Assembly (NCBI GenBank): GCA_938042265.1
Contig: CALIRN010000054.1
Span: 1 to 13,353 of the forward strand
Length of the DNA stretch: 13,353 bases
Reading direction: 5' to 3'
DNA from: an uncultured Eubacteriaceae bacterium
GTDB lineage: Bacteria > Bacillota > Clostridia > Lachnospirales > CAG-274
The translations under genes were made by a program, and so were the position numbers. The notes under the pieces were generated by a model. It had not been told where the DNA came from and ran no database searches. It was given only the letters and a program-made list of their open reading frames with translations. Shown here piece by piece: positions 1-7,369 of the stretch. The first letter of the stretch is position 1. Each line of letters begins with the position of its first letter.

Positions 1-33
1 CAGGGCAAGTGACATATAATAATTATCGTTCAT
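1..33 (-). CDS. Start of a deaminase-family protein (TadA/RibD-like), cut by window edge
   Basis: Only the first 11 codons are inside the window, reading MNDNYYMSLAL from an ATG at 33-31. An AAGGAAG ribosome binding site sits 7 bases upstream on the minus strand, and TTG/TAACAT-like promoter elements lie further up. The pattern of a short polar stretch, then YYM, then an ALxLA-type helix is how many tRNA adenosine deaminases (TadA) and the deaminase domain of RibD begin. The identification rests on this short motif alone; the zinc-binding HAE and PCxxC motifs would be outside the window. That a protein starts here is fairly well supported; its family is a guess. Confidence 0.45.
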   Translation of the reverse strand, partial: MNDNYYMSLAL

Positions 34-57
34 TGTGATACTTCCTTATAAAATATA

Positions 58-86
58 TTGCAATAATTTTACTAAAATGTTATACT
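58..86 (+). promoter_or_regulatory. SigA-type promoter of the DivIVA-domain gene
   Basis: TTGCAA at 58-63 and TATACT at 81-86 are separated by 17 bases, with a TG one base upstream of the -10 box (extended -10). Transcription would start near 93, leaving a leader of about 40 bases before the ATG at 132. Confidence 0.7.
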
Positions 87-104
87 GTTATTATCAAACG
101 TCAA
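77..104 (-). promoter_or_regulatory. Possible promoter of the left-edge deaminase-like gene
   Basis: On the minus strand TTGACG (plus 104-99) is followed after 16 bases by TAACAT (plus 82-77). The -35 is good and the -10 is weak. The elements overlap the -10 region of the divergent DivIVA-gene promoter. Confidence 0.35.
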
Positions 105-131
105 CATTATAAATAAGAAGGGGTGGAACTA

Positions 132-1235
132 ATGCCAACATTTACTATTAATAAAAAGGGCGGCTATGAGCCGGTAGAGGTTGATGCTTACATAAACAGC
201 CTTGAGCAGCAGCTAAAGGAGTACGAAAACAAGGCATCTGCAATTAACAAGGCAATTATCAGTGCTCAGATGGCATCTGATAAAATGATTAAGCAGGCTA
301 ATGAGGAAACTGCAGCAGTTATTAAAAAGGCTAATGAGGAGTCGGCTGCTACAGTTAAAAAGGCAAATGATGAAGCTGCCGAAATTCTCAAAAAAGCGAA
401 TGCTGAAAAGGATAAAATTATGGCAGAGGCACAGAAGTGCTCTGCAGCTATTGCTGAAAATGCCGATAAGCAAATTCAGGATATTAAGGATACTATAGCA
501 CAGCAGAAGATATTAATCAATAATTTTAATAAAGATTATGTTGCTTTGGTTGACAAATATCTTAAATCGTATGATCCCGAGGCTACTGCAAGTGTTACAA
601 AAAATCTGGATGAGATTGTTGCGTTAGTAAGTGAATGGCAGAAGAATGGTATACCCGAGACGTCTGCTCCAAAGCAGAATGCTCCGCAGCCTGCCGTACA
701 GCACAAGGTACCACCGTTTGGTGTCGTAAATACACCAAGGCCTGCTGCACCTGTAAGCAATCAGGAGGCAAAGGCTGAAACTGAGGAACCAAAGACTGTT
801 CAGTCTGCGCCATCACCTTTGGCAGCAAGCAGTGTTCCAAAGACTGAGGAGGCGCCAAAGCAGGAGACGGCAAAGCCTTTTATTAAAACCGGTCTTGCAG
901 GAGGTGTCGGTATGGGCGGTATTCCTGCTAACCCAAGCTATGGACTTGGCGGTGAAAGAACACTTAAAAACAGTGTAAGCCACAGTGAAGCACCAAAGCC
1001 TGCCGAGCCTGCTCCGGAGCCTGTAAGCGCTGCAAACATAAATATACCTAAGTTTGGCGAGGCAGCTGCAACGGAGGCGTCAAAGCCTGAGGCTGAAGCA
1101 CCAAAGCCGGGCATTTATAAGGTTACTGCCGATAACCATTTATATAACGAAAACAATACCACTGCTGCACCAAAGCCGGGTATTTACAAGGTAACCTCTG
1201 ATAATAAGCTTTATAACGATAATACGGATAAATAA
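132..1235 (+). CDS. DivIVA-domain coiled-coil protein
   Basis: A 367-residue protein, probably a DivIVA/GpsB-type cytoplasmic scaffold acting at the membrane in division, polarity or envelope growth. The N-terminus (residues 1-30) has the family signature: F-x-I then GGYEPVEVDAYI and a leucine-containing coiled coil. Residues 53-96 are four consecutive 11-residue repeats of the type IKKANEESAAT, consistent with a long hendecad coiled coil. Residues from about 180 to 320 are rich in Pro, Ala, Glu and Lys and probably disordered. The C-terminus carries two copies of a 23-residue unit with core KPGIYKVT. No membrane segment or signal peptide is seen. I chose the ATG at 132 because AAGAAGGGG precedes it by about 8 bases; an in-frame GTG at 123 overlaps that site. 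DivIVA assignment is good for the N-terminus; the role of the long tail is unknown. Confidence 0.85.
   Translation: MPTFTINKKGGYEPVEVDAYINSLEQQLKEYENKASAINKAIISAQMASDKMIKQANEETAAVIKKANEESAATVKKANDEAAEILKKANAEKDKIMAEAQKCSAAIAENADKQIQDIKDTIAQQKILINNFNKDYVALVDKYLKSYDPEATASVTKNLDEIVALVSEWQKNGIPETSAPKQNAPQPAVQHKVPPFGVVNTPRPAAPVSNQEAKAETEEPKTVQSAPSPLAASSVPKTEEAPKQETAKPFIKTGLAGGVGMGGIPANPSYGLGGERTLKNSVSHSEAPKPAEPAPEPVSAANINIPKFGEAAATEASKPEAEAPKPGIYKVTADNHLYNENNTTAAPKPGIYKVTSDNKLYNDNTDK
288..419 (+). repeat. Four tandem 33-base (11-residue) repeats in the DivIVA-like gene
   Basis: Residues 53-63, 64-74, 75-85 and 86-96 each follow the pattern [I/V/L]-K-[K/Q]-A-N-x-E-x-x-x-[I/V/T]. The DNA copies are similar but not identical, so this is an old duplication or convergent hendecad coiled coil rather than a fresh expansion. 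Confidence 0.85.
1098..1232 (+). repeat. Duplicated C-terminal KPGIYKVT unit of the DivIVA-like protein
   Basis: Two adjacent units, 1098-1166 (23 residues) and 1167-1232 (22 residues to the stop), share the scheme APKPGIYKVTxDNxLYNxN. Residues I, Y, V, the DN pair and LYN are kept while third codon positions differ, which points to selection on the peptide. Confidence 0.9.
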
Positions 1236-1241
1236 GCATAC

Positions 1242-1278
1242 AAAAACCGTCACTTTTTTTGAAAGCGGCGGTTTTTTG
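1242..1278. terminator. Bidirectional Rho-independent terminator
   Basis: Arms AAAAACCGTCACT and AGCGGCGGTTTTTT pair with one wobble and one mismatch, followed by a T run on the plus strand. Read on the minus strand the stem is also followed by TTTTTG. It sits between the convergent DivIVA-like gene and the dehydrogenase pseudogene, so it can serve both. Confidence 0.8.
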
Positions 1279-1318
1279 CTTTATAAAAGTACAAATAATA
1301 ATTTTTTGCTGCCTTATA

Positions 1319-2250
1319 TCAGTGTTTTCTGTAGCCTGTATTATAATCCACTGTGTTTTTAAGCTCCTCACCATTTAAATATCGGCTGAGGTTATCTGTT
1401 GAAATATCAATTATTCTTTCCAGGGTTTTATGCAGATGGAAAAAGCCTGAAATATGGGGTGTTATAACTGCGTTTGGTATATCCCAAAGGCGGTGATTTG
1501 GGGGCAGTGGTTCAGGGTCTGTCACATCAAGCCCCACACCCTCAAAATGTCCCTGCTCCAACAGGTCGCACAGTGCCTCGGTGTCAATGGCAGAGCCTCT
1601 CCCTACATTTAATATTATTGAGCCTCTTTTTGTAAGGCTAAGCATTTGCCTGTCAAAAATATGGTCTGTAGAGCTGTTCCCGGGCAGGGCTAAGGCAATT
1701 ATATCGGCTCTCGGAACAAGCTCTTTAAGGCTTTTCGTTGTATACAGCTCGTCACAATAGCCTGTTTAACACCTATTACGTAGGCGCCTAGAGTCTTCAG
1801 CTTACGTGCAAAATCACCGCCTATATCTCCCATACCAACAACAAGTGCAACGCTGTCCTCTATGGAGGTTACACTGCCCTCCGATTGCCATATATGCTTA
1901 TGCTGATTATCCCTGTAAAGATAAAGCTTTTTCTTTATTTCAAGCAGCATACCAAGCATATGCTCAGAGATTGCAAGACCGTAGGCTCCCGAAGCATTGG
2001 TAAGCAGTGCATCTGCGGGCATATTTTCGGGATAACCCTCTGTACCTGCGGAATTAAGCTGCAGCCATTTTAAATTATGGCAGAGCTTAAGCTTATTTAC
2101 GGGAATATTGCCTATAATAATTTCCGCTTCGGCAAGCTCCTTATCAGTTACCTTATCGTAAGAGGAATATATTATATTTGACCCCTTGCTTTCGCTTTCC
2201 AGTCTTAATTTCTGCCATTTATCAAAGGGCAGTACTGTAAGTATATTCAT
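1319..2250 (-). pseudogene. D-2-hydroxyacid dehydrogenase, single-base frameshift
   Basis: The two reading frames together encode a complete NAD-dependent D-2-hydroxyacid dehydrogenase (phosphoglycerate dehydrogenase-like fold) of about 310 residues. The first frame gives residues 1-162 with the Rossmann motif GMGDIG at 139-144, then runs out of frame to a stop at 1699. Adding one A to the AAA run at 1767-1765 (minus strand) joins it to KTGYCDELYTTKSL and onward without a stop. In corrected numbering the catalytic set is intact: Arg218 in NVGRG, Glu247 in DPEPLP, His266 in PHISG. The gene starts 5 bases after the flavin-reductase stop and so probably shares its transcript. As read, the product would be 183 residues with no catalytic residues. 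Conserved sequence on both sides of the break means the lesion is very recent or a homopolymer sequencing error. The substrate cannot be told. Confidence 0.85.
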
Positions 2251-2255
2251 AATAT

Positions 2256-2816
2256 TCAGCCTTTCTTAACGGAGTAACCAAATTTGCCCAGCTTTTTTCC
2301 AAGTGTGTAATACTCACCGTGGGAATATGCTATAGGGTTTGAGGCAGCAAAATCAAATCTCCCGTTTTCCTCCATAAACTTTTCGTCAGCCTGTACACCT
2401 GCAATTTCAGCAAGGAACATGGTGTGAGTGCCGAGAGGCATTTCCTTTACAACCTTACATTCGATATTTATGGGGCTTTCCTCAATAATAGGACAGCTGA
2501 CATGCAAAGCTCTGCCCTTTGTAAGCTTCATTTCCTTAAATTTATCATATTTTGCGCCTGAACGCACACCGCACCAGTCCGTTGCAAAGGCAAGCTCCTC
2601 GGTGGTTACGTTTATTACAAACTCTCTGCTTTGCTTTATCATCTCATAGGAGTAACGCTCAGGGCGTACGGAAATATAGGTCATTGCAGGGTCGGAGTTA
2701 ACAGTTCCTGTCCAAGCTACAGTTAGGATGTTGCTGCTTTTCATTGTGCCGCAACTTACCATTACTGCAGGTATGGGGTAAAGTATTGTGCCCGGCTTCC
2801 ATTCCTGTTTACTCAT
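2256..2816 (-). CDS. Flavin reductase-fold (FMN-binding split barrel) protein
   Basis: A 186-residue soluble protein of the flavin reductase / flavoredoxin type, which binds FMN in a split beta barrel and transfers electrons or reduces flavin. Support comes from the N-terminal pattern PAVMVSCG, then the strand-rich NILTVAWTGTVNSDPAMTYI (residues 29-48), the SVRPERYSYEMI motif (49-60) and EFVINV (65-70), all in the order typical of the family; the length is also typical. The ATG at 2816 follows AAAGGAG by 7 bases. It is the first gene of a leftward pair with the dehydrogenase. Such proteins are often electron partners of other enzymes, but the partner is not evident here. The fold assignment is strong; the specific substrate is unknown. 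Confidence 0.85.
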   Translation of the reverse strand: MSKQEWKPGTILYPIPAVMVSCGTMKSSNILTVAWTGTVNSDPAMTYISVRPERYSYEMIKQSREFVINVTTEELAFATDWCGVRSGAKYDKFKEMKLTKGRALHVSCPIIEESPINIECKVVKEMPLGTHTMFLAEIAGVQADEKFMEENGRFDFAASNPIAYSHGEYYTLGKKLGKFGYSVKKG

Positions 2817-2845
2817 AGTAAATCTCCTTTCGTTTTATTAAATAT

Positions 2846-2874
2846 ATTATATAATAAGGGGGATAAATTTGCAA
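2846..2874 (-). promoter_or_regulatory. SigA-type promoter of the flavin reductase gene
   Basis: On the minus strand TTGCAA (plus 2874-2869) and a perfect TATAAT (plus 2851-2846) are 17 bases apart. Transcription would start near 2839, about 23 bases before the start codon. Confidence 0.75.
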
Positions 2875-2908
2875 TTGCTATTACTGTAGAATGATGTTAA
2901 AATTAATA

Positions 2909-2914
2909 TATAAT
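2909..2914 (+). promoter_or_regulatory. Candidate -10 box of the rsmF operon
   Basis: A perfect TATAAT lies 24 bases before the rsmF ATG. No convincing -35 is present: the hexamers 16-18 bases upstream match the consensus at only about half the positions. This is a weak or activator-dependent promoter if it is one. Confidence 0.4.
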
Positions 2915-2938
2915 GTATTTTGCTTGTGAGGTTATATT

Positions 2939-4297
2939 ATGAATTTACCTGAAAAATATGCTCAGCGTATGCAGGGCCTGCTGGGTGAGGATTATGATAA
3001 ATATTTAAAAAGTCTTGATGAAAAAAGATACTGCGGCTTGCGTGCCAATACCCTTAAGATTTCTCCCGATACCATTAAAAAGCTTGTAAATTGGGAGCTT
3101 GAGCCTGTTAAGTGGTGTGACTGCGGCTTTTACTATAATGAAGAAATACGTCCTGCAAAGCATCCTTTTTATAATGCCGGACTTTACTATATTCAGGAGC
3201 CTTCGGCAATGTCAACGGGAGCAATGATTGATATTCAGCCGGGGGACAGAGTACTGGATTTGTGTGCAGCTCCCGGAGGAAAAAGCACACAGGCTGCGGC
3301 AAAGCTTAAGGGCGAGGGTGTAATAGTAAGCAACGATATAAGTGCTTCACGCTGTAAGGCGCTGCTTAAAAATATTGAGGTGTGTGGTGTTAAAAATGCC
3401 GTAATAACAAATGAAACACCCCAAAAGCTTGCGGAACGCTTTGAAGGGTATTTTAATAAAATTATAGTTGATGCTCCCTGCAGCGGTGAGGGTATGTTCC
3501 GTAAGGATGACGGTGCGGTAAGAAGCTGGGAGGAGCATAAAAGTGAAATGTGCTGTGAACTGCAAAGGGATATACTTAAAAATGCTGCAAAAATGCTGAC
3601 AAACGGGGGTGTTATAGCCTATTCTACCTGTACCTTTGCTCCTGAGGAGGACGAGGGTATGATATGGGAGTTTTTAACGCAAAACCCTGATTTTGAGCTA
3701 CTGGAGGTGGACAGGTCCAAGGGCTTTGACCGAGGACGCCCGGAGTGGACGGAGGGCGGCAGTGAGGAACTAAAAAAGTGCGGCAGATTATGGCCTTATA
3801 AAATAAAGGGTGAGGGACACTTTCTTTGCCTTATGAGGAAAAAGGGTGAACCAATAAGACCGGCGGCGGAGGACAGACCAAATCCATCAGCTAAGGAGCT
3901 GACTGATTTTTACGGATTTTGCAAAAGCTGTCTTAATACGGAGATAAATTCACCTTTTATAATACATGGCACCTCTCTTATGGCAGTGCCAAATGGCTTG
4001 CCGGATTTAAGGGGAATACGGATAATGCGCAGCGGTTTATATCTGGGTGAGCTTAAAAAGAACCGTTTTGAGCCAAGCCAGGCATTTGCAATGACCTTAA
4101 AAAAGGATGAGGTTAAATTAACGGTTGATTTTAGTCTTGAGGATGAAGGACTAAAAAAGTATTTAAGAGGTGACAGCTTTCAGGTGGATTGTGCTGACGG
4201 TTGGGCACTTGTGTGCGTGTGCGGATATCCTCTTGGCTGGGGCAAGGTACAGAAGGGCAGACTTAAAAACAAATATCTGCCAAGCTGGATGAATTAA
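2939..4297 (+). CDS. rsmF: RsmF-like rRNA cytosine-C5 methyltransferase (NOL1/NOP2/Sun family)
   Basis: A 452-residue SAM-dependent enzyme that makes 5-methylcytosine in RNA, most likely 16S rRNA. Residues 1-90 form the N-terminal RNA-binding part, ending with the family stretch YYIQEPSAM. The SAM site is DLCAAPGGKS (107-116). The two catalytic cysteines are Cys181 in DAPCSGEGMFRK (motif IV) and Cys231 in YSTCTF (motif VI, the nucleophile). The C-terminal part, about 290-452, has the length and SLMAVP and GLYLGELKKNRFEPS features of the RsmF C-terminal/PUA-like RNA-binding region. GAGGT lies 6 bases before the ATG. It is the first of four tightly packed rightward genes. Enzyme class is secure; the exact target cytosine (Firmicute members may modify several) cannot be read from sequence. 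Confidence 0.93.
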   Translation: MNLPEKYAQRMQGLLGEDYDKYLKSLDEKRYCGLRANTLKISPDTIKKLVNWELEPVKWCDCGFYYNEEIRPAKHPFYNAGLYYIQEPSAMSTGAMIDIQPGDRVLDLCAAPGGKSTQAAAKLKGEGVIVSNDISASRCKALLKNIEVCGVKNAVITNETPQKLAERFEGYFNKIIVDAPCSGEGMFRKDDGAVRSWEEHKSEMCCELQRDILKNAAKMLTNGGVIAYSTCTFAPEEDEGMIWEFLTQNPDFELLEVDRSKGFDRGRPEWTEGGSEELKKCGRLWPYKIKGEGHFLCLMRKKGEPIRPAAEDRPNPSAKELTDFYGFCKSCLNTEINSPFIIHGTSLMAVPNGLPDLRGIRIMRSGLYLGELKKNRFEPSQAFAMTLKKDEVKLTVDFSLEDEGLKKYLRGDSFQVDCADGWALVCVCGYPLGWGKVQKGRLKNKYLPSWMN

Positions 4298-4310
4298 GGA
4301 TTTGATATAA

Positions 4311-5471
4311 ATGAAGGTCAGAAATGTATTTTTTGCCGTCTTAATGCTGTTGTTAGTGGGCTGTACAAGCGAAAACAAGCCTGTTGAAGCTACAACGGAG
4401 GCGGTAACCGTAATAACGGAGTCGGTAACGGAAACAACTTCCGTAGAGCCTGCACAGACTGTGCTAAACTCAATGACACTGCACGAAAAGATTGGGCAGC
4501 TTTTTATTGTTGTGCCTGAGGCATTGTCAGGTGAAAGTAATTGTGTTACTTATACAGATGCCAGTGTTATTAAAGGGATTGAAAAATATCCTGTAGGCGG
4601 TATTATACTTTTTTCAAAAAATATAGTTAACCGTGAGCAGCTTACAGCACTGTTAAATGATTTTCAGGCTAACAGCAGGACTGCACTTTTTATCTCCGTT
4701 GATGAGGAGGGAGGCAGTGTGACGAGGGTTGCACAAAACAATAATTTTAACGTTTCGCATTATGAAAGTGCAGCTGATGCGGCAAATGACGGTGTTGTTT
4801 ACGATATGAGCAGAGAAATTGGCACATATTTAAAGCAGTATGGCTTCAATCTGGATTTTGCACCGGTTGCGGATGTAAATACAAATCCGCAAAATCCGGT
4901 TATAGGTAAAAGAGCTTTTTCCGAAGAGCCTTATAAAACTGCGGAAATGGTGTGTGAAGCCGTAAGGGGCTTTCATGACAGTGGAATTATGTGCTGCTTA
5001 AAGCACTTTCCCGGGCATGGTGATACGGCAGAGGACAGCCACTATGGCTGTGCAATAACCTATAAAACCCTTGAACAGCTTAAGGAATGTGAGCTGATAC
5101 CTTTTAAAAATCCTGCGGATATGATTATGGCAGGACATATAATGACGCCAAATGTGACCTCTGACGGACTGCCTGCGTCCATGTCAGGGGAAATTATAGA
5201 GGGCTGTCTCAGGGATTACGTAGGCTTTAACGGTGTGGTTATTACCGACTCAATGTCCATGGGTGCAATTACCGATTATTTTACCGCAGACAAGGCGGCT
5301 TGTACGGCAATTAAGGCGGGGGCGGATATAGTGCTTATGCCGCAGGATTTGCAGCTTGCTTACAGCGGAATTGAACAGGGTGTTGCAAACGGTGAAATAA
5401 CTGAGGAAGAAATAGATGAACATGTACTGCGTATTATGCGTTTAAAGCAGAAATACGGTTTGATAAAATGA
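4311..5471 (+). CDS. NagZ-like beta-N-acetylhexosaminidase lipoprotein (glycoside hydrolase family 3)
   Basis: A 386-residue family 3 glycosidase, expected to release N-acetylglucosamine from cell-wall fragments outside the membrane. A signal peptide (1-17) ends in the lipobox LVGC, with Cys18 as the lipid-anchored residue. A Thr/Glu/Val-rich linker (19-48) leads to the TIM-barrel domain. The hallmark KHFPGHGDT is at 231-239. The Asp242-Ser-His244 that follows matches the Asp-His acid/base dyad of NagZ enzymes, and Asp313 in ITDSMSMGAI is the expected nucleophile. There is no C-terminal second domain, as in short single-domain NagZ. It begins 13 bases after rsmF, with TAAGGA overlapping the rsmF stop. 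Substrate (muropeptide versus another hexosaminide) is inferred from the family. Confidence 0.9.
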   Translation: MKVRNVFFAVLMLLLVGCTSENKPVEATTEAVTVITESVTETTSVEPAQTVLNSMTLHEKIGQLFIVVPEALSGESNCVTYTDASVIKGIEKYPVGGIILFSKNIVNREQLTALLNDFQANSRTALFISVDEEGGSVTRVAQNNNFNVSHYESAADAANDGVVYDMSREIGTYLKQYGFNLDFAPVADVNTNPQNPVIGKRAFSEEPYKTAEMVCEAVRGFHDSGIMCCLKHFPGHGDTAEDSHYGCAITYKTLEQLKECELIPFKNPADMIMAGHIMTPNVTSDGLPASMSGEIIEGCLRDYVGFNGVVITDSMSMGAITDYFTADKAACTAIKAGADIVLMPQDLQLAYSGIEQGVANGEITEEEIDEHVLRIMRLKQKYGLIK

Positions 5472-5480
5472 GGTGTAAAA

Positions 5481-7364
5481 ATGGATTTTTTACCTGTAAC
5501 CTATGAGGAAATGCTTGCAAGGGGCTGGGAACAGCCGGATTTTGTATATGTTTGCGGTGATGCTTATATAGATCATCCCTCCTTTGGTGCGGCAATTATT
5601 ACCCGTATGCTTGAAAGCAGGGGATATAAGGTATGCTTTATACCCCAGCCCGACTGGAAAAGCACAAAGGATTTTATGCGTTTTGGCAAACCAAGGCTGG
5701 CTTTTTTGGTAAGCGGCGGAAATATTGATTCTATGGTAAACCATTATTCCGTTGCAAAAAAGAAAAGGGATAAGGATTTATATTCTCCGGGTGGAGAGAG
5801 CGGTCACAGACCCGACAGGGCAACTATTGTGTACTGCCAGAAAATAAGGGAGGCTTACGGCAGCTCCGTCAATATAATGATTGGCGGTATTGAGGCAAGC
5901 TTAAGGCGTTTATCCCATTATGATTACTGGGATAACAGGGTAAGACGTTCAATTCTGCTTGACTCGCAGGCGGATATATTAATGTACGGTATGGGTGAGC
6001 ATCAGATTATTGAGCTTGCAGAGGCTTTGGACAGCGGACTGGATATACAGCATATAACATTTGTAAGGGGTACGGTTTACAAAACCAAAACTCTTGAAAA
6101 TATTTATGAGGAGTATATAACCCTGCCAAGCTATAAGGAGGTCAGCAGTGACAAGGTTAAATATGCGGAGGGTTTTTTACAGCAGTATCAAAATACCGAT
6201 GCAATTACAGCAAAGGTGCTTGTTGAGCCTTATACAGATTGCTATGTGATACAAAACAGGCCCTCGCTGCCTCTTACCCAGTCGGAGTTTGACTATGGCT
6301 ACGGTCTGCCATATATGCGCAGTTATCATCCTATGTATGAGGAAAAAGGCGGTATACCTGCCATTGAGGAGGTAAAGTTCAGCATAATTAGCAACAGAGG
6401 CTGTTTTGGAAGCTGTAACTTCTGTGCCCTTGCTTTTCATCAGGGCAGAATTATACAGACAAGAAGCCATCAGTCAATTATAAACGAGGCTAAAAAAATT
6501 ACATGGGAGCCTGATTTTAAGGGATATATCCACGACGTAGGCGGGCCTACAGCAAATTTCAGGGCGCCTGCCTGTGACAAACAGCTTACAAAGGGCGCTT
6601 GTAAGGAAAGGCAGTGCCTTTTCCCCACTCCCTGTAAAAATATGAAAATTGACCATAAGGATTATACAAAGCTTTTGCGTGAACTGAGAGAACTGCCTAA
6701 GGTAAAAAAGGTGTTTGTACGTTCAGGTATACGTTATGATTATCTTATTAACGATAAGGACGAAACCTTTTTCTATGAGCTGTGCAGGCATCATATAAGC
6801 GGTCAGCTTAAGGTTGCACCTGAACACGTTGTGCCACGTGTGCTTGAAAAAATGAGCAAGCCCGGACGAAATGTGTACGATAAATTTGTTAAACGGTATT
6901 ATGAAATAAATAAGGAAATAGGCATGGAGCAGTATCTTGTGCCTTATCTTATGAGCTCACATCCTGGCAGTGATTTAAAGGCGGCGGTGGAACTTGCGGA
7001 GTATTTAAGGGACTTGGGCTATATGCCCGAGCAGGTACAGGACTTCTACCCTACACCGGGTACAATGTCAACCTGTATGTTTTATACGGAGCTGGATCCC
7101 CGTACCATGACAAAGGTGTATGTGCCTAAAACGCCTCATGAAAAGGCTATGCAAAGAGCGCTGATACAATATCGTCTGCCAAGAAATTATGACCTTGTGT
7201 ACGAGGCGCTTAATAAGGCAGGCAGAACGGACCTTATAGGCTTTGACCGTCATTGCCTTATAAGGCCTAAAAGGACAGAGGACAGGCGGTTTAAGCCTAA
7301 GGAAGAAAAAAGACCTGTAAAAAAGAAAAAAACAATAAGAAATATTCATAAGAAAAAGGCGTGA
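5481..7364 (+). CDS. YgiQ family radical SAM protein
   Basis: A 627-residue radical SAM protein of the YgiQ (UPF0313) group, whose reaction is not established to my knowledge. The 4Fe-4S cluster motif is Cys308-x3-Cys312-x2-Cys315 in NRGCFGSCNFCALAFHQGR. This comes after a long N-terminal region (1-300) with YgiQ-typical stretches such as LPVTYEEMLARGW near the start and GGIEASLRRLSHYDYWD (135-151). Later come HDVGGPTANF and APEHV blocks, and a distal region with DFYPTPGT. The last 20 or so residues are almost all Lys and Arg, suggesting nucleic-acid or ribosome contact. The start at 5481 follows GAGGTG and lies 9 bases after the glycosidase stop. Family membership is very secure; function is open. 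Position behind an rRNA methyltransferase is compatible with, but does not prove, a role in RNA modification. Confidence 0.93.
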   Translation: MDFLPVTYEEMLARGWEQPDFVYVCGDAYIDHPSFGAAIITRMLESRGYKVCFIPQPDWKSTKDFMRFGKPRLAFLVSGGNIDSMVNHYSVAKKKRDKDLYSPGGESGHRPDRATIVYCQKIREAYGSSVNIMIGGIEASLRRLSHYDYWDNRVRRSILLDSQADILMYGMGEHQIIELAEALDSGLDIQHITFVRGTVYKTKTLENIYEEYITLPSYKEVSSDKVKYAEGFLQQYQNTDAITAKVLVEPYTDCYVIQNRPSLPLTQSEFDYGYGLPYMRSYHPMYEEKGGIPAIEEVKFSIISNRGCFGSCNFCALAFHQGRIIQTRSHQSIINEAKKITWEPDFKGYIHDVGGPTANFRAPACDKQLTKGACKERQCLFPTPCKNMKIDHKDYTKLLRELRELPKVKKVFVRSGIRYDYLINDKDETFFYELCRHHISGQLKVAPEHVVPRVLEKMSKPGRNVYDKFVKRYYEINKEIGMEQYLVPYLMSSHPGSDLKAAVELAEYLRDLGYMPEQVQDFYPTPGTMSTCMFYTELDPRTMTKVYVPKTPHEKAMQRALIQYRLPRNYDLVYEALNKAGRTDLIGFDRHCLIRPKRTEDRRFKPKEEKRPVKKKKTIRNIHKKKA

Positions 7365-7369
7365 TATAA

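Noticed and set aside
123..131. GTG at 123 as start of the DivIVA-like gene
   Set aside because: The codon lies within the ribosome binding site of the ATG at 132, and the DivIVA domain begins properly at that ATG.
595..873. Antisense open frames inside the DivIVA-like gene
   Set aside because: They arise from the biased Pro/Ala/Lys codons of the sense gene, lack ribosome binding sites and resemble no protein family.
1760..1775. Programmed -1 ribosomal frameshift to join the two dehydrogenase frames
   Set aside because: A -1 shift after the AAA codon would formally restore the frame. However, the slippery-looking GTTAAAC is out of phase with the codons, re-pairing would be poor, and this enzyme family is not known to use frameshifting.
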